From NCBI GenBank assembly GCA_964370965.1, contig CAYJLW010000046.1, positions 1 through 33,056 on the forward strand: a DNA stretch of 33,056 bases, read 5' to 3'. This stretch comes from CAYJLW01 sp964370965 (GTDB taxonomy: Bacteria; Actinomycetota; Acidimicrobiia; UBA2766). The position numbers were made by a program, and so were the translations under genes. The notes beneath the pieces were generated by a model, which was not told the DNA's origin, made no database searches, and saw only the letters and a list, made by a program, of their open reading frames with translations. This document shows, piece by piece, positions 7,401 to 19,400 of the stretch (positions within the stretch are counted from its first letter, which is position 1; each line of letters starts with the position of its first letter).

Positions 7401-10400
7401 GCGACGAGTCGGGTGAGCGTGTCCACGGCGGGCGTGCAGGGGACCGGCTCCAGCTACGGCCCGGTGNNNNNNNNNNNNNNNNNNNNNNNNNNNNNNNNNN
7501 NNNNNNNNNNNNNNNNNNNNNNNNNNNNNNNNNNNNNNNNNNNNNNNNNNNNNNNNNNNNNNNNNNGGTGAGCGTGTCCACGGCGGGCGTGCAGGGGACC
7601 GGCTCCAGCTACGGCCCGGTGGTGAGCGGGGACGGCCGGTTTGTGGCGTTCTATTCGTCGGCGTCGAATCTGGTGGCCGGTGACACGAACGGTCGCCGGG
7701 ACGTGTTCGTGCATGATCGGGTGTCGGGTTCGACGTCGCGGGTGAGTGTGTCCACGGCGGGCGTGCAGGGGACCGGCGACAGCTATGGCCCGGTGGTGAG
7801 CGGGGACGGCCGGTTTGTGGCGTTCTATTCGTCGTCGGATCTGGTTGCCGGTGACACGAACAACGCGAACGACGTGTTCGTGTACGACCGGGTGTCTGGT
7901 TCGACGTCGCGGGTGAGCGTGTCCTCTGAGGGAGTCCAGGGCGACGGTTCCAGCGGGTCGCCGGCGATCAGCGGTGACGGCCGGTACGTGGCGTTGTCCT
8001 CGTCGGCGTCGGGTCTGGTGTCGGGGGACACGAACAACGCCTACGACGTGTTCGTGAACGGTTTCGGACCGGCGGCTGCCCCGGGGCCGGATGTGGCGGT
8101 GAGTCATCGTGTCGTCGGGGTGTTGGCGAGCGGGGCCGAGGGTGAGTATCGGGTGTCGGTGTCGAATCCGGGTGCGGCGGCGACGACGGGTGCGGTGACG
8201 GTGAGTGGTTCTTTGCCGGGCGGGGTGGGTTTCGTGTCTTCCGGGGGGGAGGGGTGGTCCTGTGAGGTTTCCGGGGCTGATCTGTCGTGTGTGCATGCGG
8301 GCCCGTTGCCCGTGGGTGGGGTGTTGCCCGCGTTGGAGTTGCGTGTCGCGGTGGGGGCGGGGGCGCTCCCGCGGGCGGCGAGCACCTTCGGGGTGACAAC
8401 CGATGGTGACGGGAACCCATACAACGACTCTTCCCTGGACGTGACCGCGGTGGCGGGCCCTGACCTCGCGCTGGACAAGAGTCATGTGGGGGAGTTCTGG
8501 GTGGGAGGCAAGGGTACGTATCTGCTGAGGGTGTCCAACCAGGGGGGCGGGGCGACGGAGGGGTCGGTGAGCGTGACCGACACGTTGCCTGTGGGCCTCG
8601 CGTTCGTGTCCGGTGTCGGGGACGGTTGGGGTTGTGGGGCTGTCGCCCAGGCCGTGTCCTGTACCCGGGACGGCGTGTTGGCCCCGGGGGCGTCTTCGGA
8701 TGTCGCCTTGGAGGTGGAGGCGGCCGTCGATGTTCCGCAGTTCGTGACGAACACCGCTGTGGTGTCTCATGTTCACGATCAGAACCGGGGGAACGACTCT
8801 GACGAGGATCCCACGACGGTGGCGGGGCGCCCGGACGTGGCGGTGGCCAAGAGTCACACGGGGTCTTTCCGGGTCGGTGAGACGGGCACGTATACGTTGC
8901 GGGTGACGAACGAGGGCCGGGTGCCCACGACCGGGCCCGTGGACGTCACCGACACGTTGCCGGCGGGGCTGGAGCTCGCCTCGGCGACCGGGGAGGGTTG
9001 GGAGTGCGCCGCGCTCGCCCAGGTCGTGGCCTGTGCTCATCCTGGTGAGCTCGCCGCCGGAGCGACCACCGACATCAGCCTCGTCGTCAGCGTGGCGAGG
9101 AACGCCGCGCAGTACCTCACGAATGCGGCGGTGGCGGCCACCGCCGGGGACGTGAACGCGGCGAACGACTCCGCTCAGGACCCCACCGTCGTCGCATCGG
9201 GCACCAGAGCAAGGGTGAGTGTGTCTTCGGCGGGTGTGCAGGGGAGCAGCCACAGCGGCCAGGCTGTGGTGAGCGGTGACGGCCGCTACGTGGCGTTCTC
9301 TTCGGGGGCGTCGAACCTGGTAGTGGGGGACACGAACTACAGCACGGACGTGTTCGTGTTCGATCGCGAGACGGGTTCGACCAGTCGGGTGAGTGTGTTC
9401 TCGGACGGTTCTCAGGCGAACGGGTACAGCGACGACCCGTCGATCAGTGGTGACGGCCGGTATGTGTCGTTCAGGTCGGGGGCGTCGAGTCTGGTGTCGG
9501 GGGACACGAACGGCACTTATGACGTGTTCGTGCATGACCGGGGGTCTGGTTCGACCAGTCGGGTGAGCGTGTCGTCGGACGGTTCTCAGGCGAACGGGTA
9601 CAGCGACGACCCGTCGATCAGTGGTGACGGCCGGTATGTGTCGTTCAGGTCGGGGGCGTCGAGTCTGGTGTCGGGTGACTCGAACGGCCGGTCGGATGTG
9701 TTCGTGCACGACCGGGTGTCGGGTGCGACGAGCCGGGTGAGCGTGTCCACGGCAGGCATGCAGGCCAGCGGAAACAGCTCGGCACCGGCCGTGAGTGGTG
9801 ACGGCCGATACGTGGCGTTCGAGTCGGGGGCGTCGGATCTGGTGTCGGGTGACTCGAACGGCCGGTCGGATGTGTTCGTGCACGACCGGGTGNNNNNNNN
9901 NNNNNNNNNNNNNNNNNNNNNNNNNNNNNNNNNNNNNNNNNNNNNNNNNNNNNNNNNNNNNNNNNNNNNNNNNNNNNNNNNNNNNNNNNNNNAGGCCAGC
10001 GGAAACAGCTCGGCACCGGCCGTGAGTGGTGACGGCCGATACGTGGCATACGAGTCGGGCGCGCCGGACCTGTTGGCGGGTGACACGAACGGGGCTGAGG
10101 ACGTCTTCCTGCACGACCGGACGGCGGGGACGACGTCGCGGCTGAGCGTGTCGACGGACGGTGCCCAGGGGACCAGCGACAGCTCCGCCCCGGCCATCGA
10201 CGACGACGGACGCAGCGTGGCATTCCAATCGAACGCCGCGAACCTTGTGGAGGGTGACACGAACGGCGCCTCCGACGTGTTCGTCCATGACGCGGGGTCA
10301 GGGCATGGTTCCACGAACAATCCGCCTTCCCCGGTGGACGACTCGTATTCGACGGACGAGGACGTGGCCCTGAACGTGGGGGCGCCGGGCGTGCTGGCAA

Positions 10401-13400
10401 ACGACACCGATGCCGACGGCGACCCGTTGACAGCCGCCGTTCTCGGCGCCCCCGCGCACGGGTACCTCGACCTGGCAGCCGACGGGGCGTTCACGTACAC
10501 GCCGGTGGCCAACTACCACGGCGGCGACTCCTTCACCTACTGGGCGCTGGACGGCAACGGTGGCCGCACGCGGGCCGAGGTCACGATCTCCGTCGCGGAG
10601 GTAAACGACACCCCGGTGGCCGTGGACGACACGGTGGCGGCGAACGAGGGCGTGACAACCCAAATACCGGTGCTGGCGAATGACACCGATGCCGACCGCG
10701 ACACGCTGGCGGTCACCGAGGTGAGCACGCCGGCGCACGGCGCCGCCGCCCTCCTGCCCCTCGCGAACCTCGTGTCCTACGTGCCCGATGCCGGTTTCAC
10801 GGGTACGGACACCTTCACGTACACGGTCGCCGACGGCCAAGGCGCCACCGCTTCTGCCTCGGTCACAGTCGACGTGCGGGCGGCGGGAACGGTCACCGGC
10901 ACCGTCCGCGACGACTTCGGCGCCGGCTTGGCCGGCATCCGGGTGACGGCCGGCGAAGCAGGCGTTTCGGCCACCACGGACTCCGGCGGCGCCTTCTCTC
11001 TCGTCCTCCCCGTGGGGTCACACACGCTCTCGGTGCCCGAGGGGATCTGCTTCCCGTCAGCCCAGACGGCAGTCGAGATCACCCGAGGGGCCACGGTCAC
11101 GGCGGACGTCGCTGTGGCCAACCGGGGAGACACGTTCGGGTACGAGTGCCGCCCGGTCGCCTTCGACTGGGTGGACGCCACTTCGCCCTCCGGCATCAGC
11201 GGAGACGACTCCTGGGGGGCGCTGCAGCTCCCGTTCGCCTTCTCGCTCTACGGCGGCAGCGGCGCCGGCGCGGAATCGACGACCGTGAACGTGGCCACGA
11301 ACGGGTTTCTCACACTCCTCGCGGGGACCGCCACATACTCCAACGGCGCCCTCCCCAACACGAGTGTGCCCAACGCCGCCGTGTACGCCCTCTGGCAGGA
11401 CCTTCACGTCGACTCCGGGTCCCGGATCGAGCACGCTACGGTGGGGGAGGCTCCGAACCGTGCCTTCGTCGTCGAGTGGTCTAACGTGAAGCTCTTCGGG
11501 GGTACCGACCGTACGAGCTTCGAGGTGAAGCTCTGGGAGAACGGCGACGTCGACATCCTCCACCGGGGCACTCCTCCGGCGTCCCTCGACGGCTCCCGGG
11601 CGACCATCGGCGTCGAGAACGCCACCGGCACCGACGCCCTGCAGCTCGCCTACCGCCAGGCCCGCCTCGGCGGCGGGGACGTCGCTGTGCGGATCGCGGC
11701 GCCGCGCCGGAACCAGGCGCCGGTCGCAGCGGACGACACGGCAGCGACGGACGAGGACACGGCTGTCGTGGTGGACGTCCTGGCGAACGACACAGATGCC
11801 GACGGCGACGCCATGGCCGTCGGTTCCCTCGGGCGCCCGGCGCACGGAACGGCGGTCCTCGAGGGCGGCGGCGTCCGCTACACCCCGGCCGCTGAGTACT
11901 CCGGCACGGATTCCTTCACCTACTCGGTGTACGACGGTGCCGGGGGAGTGGCAACGGCAACGGTGAGCATCGACGTGCGCCCGGTGAACGACGCGCCGGT
12001 GGCCCGCAACGACTCGGTCTCGACGGACGAGGACACCTCCGTGGCGTTCGACGTTCTCGCCAATGACACGGACGCCGACGGCGACGTCCTCGCCTTCGCC
12101 GGCGTGGTGGACAGCCCTGATCGGGGCGAGATCGCCTGTGACGGCACCGGGGCATGCACCTACACGCCCGACCGGGACCGGAACGGCAGCGACTCCTTCT
12201 CCTACCGGGTGGACGACGGCCGCGGCGGAACTGCCACCGCTCGGGCCACGATCTCTGTGCGCTCGGCGAACGACGCCCCCGTCGCCGCCGACGACGACGC
12301 CACCACGCGTGCGGGCACGCCCGTCGTGGTGAGCGTGCTCGCCAACGACCGGGACGCTGACGCCGACGTGCTCGTGGTCGCCTCCGTCGGGCCCCCGGCG
12401 CACGGTACTGCGGTCGTCGCGCCCGGGGTGAACAGCGTCGTCTACACCCCCGACGCCCTCTACCAGGGAACCGACTCGTTCACCTACACGATCGACGACG
12501 GCCGCGGGGGCACGGCCACCGCCACGGTCGTCGTCGCCGTGACACCGGCGAACCACGGGCCGGTCGCCGGCGACGACGCGTTCGCGACCGACGAGGACGC
12601 CCCCCTCGCCGTCGCCGCCCCCGGCGTGCTCGGCAACGACAGCGACCCCGACGACGACCCCCTCACGGCGAGCCTGACGTCCCCACCCGCCCACGGGACT
12701 GCAGCCTTGCACGGTGACGGGAGCCTCGCGTACTCGCCCGCCCCGGACTGGAGCGGCACGGACACGTTCACCTACACCGTCGCCGACGGCCAAGGCGCCA
12801 CGGCGAGCGGCGCCGTGACCGTCGCTGTCTCGCCTGTGGACGACGCCCCGTCGGCCGCCTTCGTGTCCACTCCCGCTCGCCCCGCCGCGGAGACCGAGGT
12901 CACCCTGGATGCCTCCGGGTCCGCCGACGGCGACGGGACGGTGGTCGAGTACCGGTGGGACTTCGACGGCGACGGTGTCGTCGAAGCCGTCGTGGCCACG
13001 CCCACGTCAGGGCACGTCTTCGGCACGCCCGGTCTCCACACGGTGGCGCTCACCGTCGTGGACGACGGTGGCCGGGAGGCGACGTCCTCGCGCGCGGTAC
13101 GCGTGTACGACCCGGCGAACCCGCCTCCCGACGCCCTCGACGACGAGCTCACCACGTCAGAGGACGTCTCGGCTTCCCTGGACGTCACGGAGAACGACGT
13201 CGACGCCGCCGGGGACCTCGTGGCGGACTCCCTGGTGATCCTCGACGGCGCCGACCACGGGACGTTGCGCAGGCTGCCCTTCACCACCCGTGTCGTCTAC
13301 ACGCCGGGGCGGAACTACAACGGCCCGGACGCCTTCACGTACCGGATCTGTGACACGCAGGACGACTGCGACGACGCGACCGTCTCGATCACGGTGGCGG

Positions 13401-16400
13401 CGGTCAACGACGCCCCCACGGCCGCCTTCCGCCACGACCCCGCGACCCCGGCCACCGGTGCGGCCTCCACCTTCGACGCGACCGCGTCGTTTGACGTCGA
13501 GGGCCCCTTGGCGGCCTACGCATGGGACTTCGACGGCGACGGCGCGCCGGAGTTGACGACGGCGGATCCCGTGACGAGCTGGACGTTCGCCCAGGCGGGC
13601 ACGTTCGCCGTGAAGCTCACAGTCACCGACGGCGACGGCGCCCAGGCGCAATCCGTGCGCTCGGTGCGTGTGTTCGACCCCACGAACCCCGCCCCGGACG
13701 CCGTCGACGACGCGCTCGTCCTCGACGAGGACACCTCCGGCGCCGTCGACGTGGTCGCCAACGACGTGGACGCCCACGACGACGTCGACCTGGGCTCCTT
13801 GCGGGTCAAGGTGCCGCCCCGTCACGGCCGCGCGGTGGTGGTGGCGCCCCTGCCCACGATCGGCTACGTCCCGGTCGCCGACTACTCGGGCCCCGACACG
13901 ATCGTCTACGAGGTGTGCGACAGCCAGCAGGCCTGCGACACCGCCGAGGTCGCGATCACAGTGCGGGAAGTGAACGACGCGCCGGTGCCTCGGTTCTCCT
14001 GGTCGCCCGCCAAGCCGTACGCCCCAGCGGACGTGACCCTCGACGCCTCGGCGTCCCGCGACGTCGACGGCACGGTCGTCGGGTACCGGTGGGACACAGA
14101 CGGGGACGGCACCGACGACACCGTCGGCACAGCGCCCTCGGCTGCCCTCCAGGTTCCGGCTCCTGGCGTCCGCGACGTCCGCCTCACGACCGTAGACGAC
14201 GACGGGGCAGAGGCAACCCTCACGCTCGCGGTCCGCGTGTACGACCCCGAGAACCCGCCGCCGGCCACCTCCGACGACACCGTCACGACCGTCGAGGACA
14301 CGGCGGTCTCGTTGGAGCCGCTGGCCAACGACACCGACGCCGACCTGGACGTGGGGAGCTTCGGGCTCTTCCTCGCTCCCCGCCACGGGCGTGTGGCTCG
14401 CGTCCCGCTCACACAGACCCTCCTGTACACGCCCGAGCGCGACTACCACGGGACAGACGACTTCACCTACGTCGTCTGCGACACGCAGGCGGAGTGCTCC
14501 ACTGCCCGCGTCGACGTCACCGTGACGCCCGTGAACGACCGCCCCGCTCCGGTGGTGTCGATCGACACGGATCGGGGCCAGGTCCCCCTCACGGTGACCT
14601 TCGACGCTTCGGCGACCTACGACGTCGACGGGACCATCGCACGCTTCGAATGGGACTTCGACGGCGACGGCACCGCTGATCTCGATCCCGCCACGGCGGG
14701 GCCGGTCGTCACCCATGTCTTCTCGGCGACGCGCCGGTACCGGAGCGTCCTCACCGTCGTCGACGACCTGGGAGCGCCCTCCACCGTCGACATGGAGATC
14801 GACGCCCTCCCGGTGGCGAACCCGCCCGAACCGCGGATGGCGGCCTCGGTGACCTCCGGTGTGGCGCCCCTCACAGTCTCCTTCGACGCGGCTGGCACGC
14901 TCGACGTCGACGGCGACCCGCTCACCTACGAATGGCGCTTCGGCGACGGCACCGTCGTGCAGGGTGGCGAGACCGCCGAGCACACCTACGCCGGACCCGG
15001 GGTCTACGCGGCCGTGCTCAGCGTGTCCGACGGGACCTCGGCGAGGACGGCGTCCCGGACGATCACGGTGGACGCCGACGAACCCCTCACCGCCGACGCG
15101 GGCGACGACCAGACCGTCGTCATCGGCCGGCCGGTGCGTCTCGGCGCCACCAACTCGCGCCCGCCAGCTGGCATCGGCAGCGTCCGCTGGAACCTCGACG
15201 ACGGGACGGTCACCTCTGCGGCACAGGTGACCCACACCTACGGGGCCGTGGGTACGTACCGGGTGACCCTGACTGTGAGCAACCTCACGGGAACCGCGAC
15301 AGCCACGGACACGACGACGATCCGCGTGATCGAGGAGCCCCCTGACGAGGGCCTGACGGTGACGGTGTCCGACACCGGCGGCACGCGCCTGGGCGGGGCC
15401 ACGGTGGCGATCACGGACGCCTCGGGTGCGAGGTATCTCGAGACCACCGGTGAGGACGGCAAGGCGACGTTGCGCGGGCTGCCCGACGGCTCCTACGCCA
15501 CGCACGTCTACGCCCCGGGCTACAAGCCGACCGTGGCGACGAGTCTCGTCCTTCTCGGCTCGGGCACCGTCGACGTGCGCCTCGTCAGAGGTGACGTGGG
15601 CGTCGCCGAGCTCACCGCCACCCGGATGACCTTGGAGCAGATCGTTGCCGCCGGGATCGACACCAACGACCCGGACAACCGCATCGCCTACGACTTCGAG
15701 ATCGTCCTCCAGTACGACAACGTGCCCCAACCTCCGCTGCGGGGTGTCGTCACGAAGAAAGAGGTCAAGGGAGGCGGTGGCGGTGGCGGCACCTCCACGG
15801 AGTGGCACTGCGCCGGTCTCTCCTGCGCCTCCGGAGGGAGCTGGGGCAGCCCGAGCGTGTCATTCCGGTGGGTGAACAACCAGCCCGTCGTGATCACGAT
15901 GGTCGTTCCCGGCCAGGCCTGGGCGCTGAAGGAGTTCTTCGACGTGAAGCTCGTCGTCACGAACGCGAGCCCGAACGGCTTCACGTTCACGAACGGCTCG
16001 GCCATGCTCTCCCTGCCCAGCGGTCTGTCGCTGGCTCCCACCGCCGAGGCGCAGTCACGCACGAAGTCACTCCCCGACATCCCCGGCGGCGAGTCCCGCG
16101 AGACACACTGGATCGTCCGCGGAGACAAGTCTGGCTCCTACGACCTCACCGCCGACTACGCCGCTGAGCTGTCACCCGTCGGCGTGCCGGTGAACCTCCG
16201 AGCCGGCCTTGACGAGCCCATCCGGGTCTGGGGTGGCGATGCCCTGAAGATGATCGTGGACGCGGACGACTGGGCGCGGACGCACAAGCCGTACAACGTG
16301 CGTGTCGGCTTGGAGAACGTCTCGGACGTCGACGTCTACAGCGCCGCCATCCGCCTCAAGGAGGATGGCCGTCACAACTTCATCTACCGGCCGAACGAAG

Positions 16401-19400
16401 TGCTGGAGCACACGACTCCGGTGATCCACGCAGGCGAGACCTTCTGGGCGGACTACACCCTGGTGCCACGCGTCAGCGGGCGGCTGGATCTCAGGGACTC
16501 GTTCGTGAGGGCTGTGGGCGGGGACGTGGATCTTCCCGACGAGCTCCGCAAGCATCCCGCGCCCAAGTACAACGGGATCCCGGAGCTGAAGGCCTACGAG
16601 CTGAAGAACGACCGCACGGGGGTCATCTGGGAGGCGATTCCGGGCGCGACCCGCTACAGGGTCTGGACCACGCCCGACGACAACACAGCCTTCCTGGCTC
16701 ACCCCCTGGCGACCGTGGACGGCAGCGCGGACCGCGCCGTCGTGGACAGCGCCGGCCCGCTCTTCGCCGTCACCGCCGACGTGGGCGGCCGCGAGCGCAT
16801 GGTCCACCCGATGGTGGGGCGCGGGCCGAAGATGCCCCCCACCGTGCGGGTGACGGCGGACCCGAATCCGTCCTGCAACGCCCCCATCAACGTCGTCGCC
16901 ACCTACAGCGACGAGTTCTTCGACGTCAACGGTGTCAGCATCGTCGTCGAAGGCGGACCGAGCGCCGAGCTGCCCGTCTCCGGACGCAGCGGAACGGCTA
17001 CGTACGCCATCGCGCCCGATGCGCTGCCCGACGACGCCGAGCATCTCATCACTGTCCGGGCCCGTAACAGCGACGGCGAAGAGGGCGTGCCTTGGCGAGG
17101 TACGGTGAGCCGCGAGTGCGTCTTCGCCCGGGCGACGAGCGACGACGGCCTCTCCCTCGACTTCGACGCCACGGCCGTGTTCGACCCCTCCGAGGGCCCG
17201 TTCACGATCCACTTCGGCGACGGGGGACAGGCGACGACGGGCTCGGTGACCTCCCACCGCTATGCCCGGATGGGCGAGTACGACGTGGAGCTCGCGGCCA
17301 CGAGCGGTCGCCGCTTCGCCACGAAGGTCCCCGCCGGTCACGACGCCTTCGTCGGCGCGACGTGCTCTGTGGGGGTGGGCGCTCCCCTGCCGGTGCCCGG
17401 CCTCGGCGTCGACATGTCGTCGACGAACTCGATCGCTGCGGGCAGGGACGCTTCGGGGGATCACGTCCTCAGGTATCGCGGCAAGGACAGTGCCGGGGTA
17501 TCTGCCGGTGTCGGCCCCCACGTCGAGGTGCTCAACCACTCAGGCGGCGCTCACGCTGGTGCCGGTGTCTCGCTCGACGTCTACAACTTCGGCGAGGTGG
17601 CCACCGACGGTGGCGACAGCCTCGACAGGAGGGGCGGACAGGCGTTGACGGCGCTCTGGAAGCTCTTGCGGTGCCCGAACGGCAACCTCGGCCAGCAGGC
17701 CGGGCCCGCCCTCGACACGCTGACCAACATACTCGTTGCCCAGGTGCTCGAAGGTACCTTTGGCATGGGTGTGGGCATGACGATCTCCGGGAGCGCCGGT
17801 GCCGGTGGCGGGTTCTCGGCGGTGGGGAGCTCCCTGCAGCTGAGCGCTGAGGTGGGAATGGAGATGTCTGCCGGCTTCGAGTCGGCGTATGACATGGCGA
17901 GCGGCCTGTACACGGTGCGGCTCTTGCTGGGGGCCAGTGGTTCCTTCGAGGCCAGTTGGCCGGAGCTCGTCAACGAGATCGCCGGGCGAGCGGGTGTTGC
18001 CCCGTCGTTGGTGGCGGAGGCGTCCGGATCAGTTTCGGTCGAGTTCGCGTACGGTGGCGGCGCCCTGAAGAGCGCGGCCGTCGAGCTCGGACTCAAGTGG
18101 GGTGCCGGCAACGAAGTGCTGAACTCCCAGGGTCGCGTGCTCCGCGTCGAGTTCGACACGGCTGCCGAGCTCGCCGAGCTCACGGGGCAGGGGCCAGGAT
18201 CCGCTTCCTTCTCGCAGTTCCAGCGGCTGGTCGCCGCCGTGGCCAGCGGGGCCAGAGAGCCCTTCTCTTTCGACGCCGGGGACGTCATGGAGGCCGTTGT
18301 CGGGGCGGTGGCGACGACTGCGGGTGCGGACGTGTTCGTGCAGAGACGCGAGCTGAAGAGCGAGAAGCGCTCGCTCGACCTGCTCACGTTGTCCCTGGAC
18401 CCCCTGCCATTCTCGATCGACATCGGCTTCGAGGGGGAGCACGAGCTCACCTGGGACACAGCCCGTCGCCAGCCTGTCTGGACGACCGATGCCGTCGGCA
18501 TCCCTGTCGTGGAGCGGTGGGTGAGCGCTTATGCACGCCCGAACGCGCCGGAGGGGCCCGGACCCTGGGACACGTTCAAGACGTTCTGGGACCACGTGTC
18601 ACCGGGCTTGGCCCACATGGTTCGCCGGGCGGTCGACAACGGCCTGGCCGCCATCTGTGACCTGCCACTGGTCGGCCAGACGGTGTGCCATCTCAACCCC
18701 GCGATCACCTTGGACGTGCCCGAGGGGGCGTTGCCCTCGACAGCGACGGCGCAGACGATGGCGATCTTCCCGGGCGGGTCCCGGCCGACGGGTCCTGTCG
18801 CCCTCGAGGGCCTGGACGTCGTCGGTGCCCTCTTCGAGGTGAACCCCGACGAACCGGGGCTGCTCCCGGCGGATCCCGTGGGCGTCTCGATCACGTGGGA
18901 GGACGACTTCGTGGGGTCGTTGGACCCGACGACGTTCTCGATATGGCGCCGGGACGCCGGTGGCTGGGCGCGCCTCCCCAGCGAGGTGGACGTGGCCGGG
19001 CGTACGGTGACGGCCCCCACAGACCGGTTCGGGGCGTTCGTGATCGCGGTGGACGATCTCCCGCCCGCGATCACGGTGCCCCTCGCCGAGGGCTTCTTCA
19101 CCGCCGGCGACGTCGACGTCCCCGTGACCGTCGGGGGCGAACCCGAACACGTCCCAGCGGTGGCTGTCTCTGCCAGAGTCGACGGTGCTGCCGTCGACGT
19201 GGAGGACGCTGGGGAGGGCCGCTACGGCGTCGCCCTCGCCGGGCTCGATGACGGTGCGCACACGCTCGTGGTGACGGCGGTCGATGCCGGCGGCAACATG
19301 GCCTCGCTCACCCGGTCGTTCGTCGTGGACACGACGGCACCTGCCGTGCCCGAGGACTTGGAGGCCACGCGGGACGGCGACGGCGTCGATCTCAGTTGGA

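Noticed and set aside
7467..7566. Apparent frameshift splitting the giant gene into two genes
   Set aside because: The frame change coincides exactly with a 100-N placeholder and disappears when the identical 55-base flanks are merged.
7454..10288. Long minus-strand open frame of more than 900 codons opposite the repeats
   Set aside because: It is the mirror of a GC-rich repetitive coding region. It is Arg/His/Pro-rich without any domain pattern, and it crosses both gaps.
6889..10300. CRISPR-like tandem array
   Set aside because: The repeats are 174 bases long, contiguous and coding, with no short direct repeats separated by unique spacers.
10380..12700. RTX calcium-binding nonapeptides
   Set aside because: The Asp-rich strings are the ANDTDADGD loops of cadherin-like domains; no GGxGxDxUx nonapeptide runs occur.
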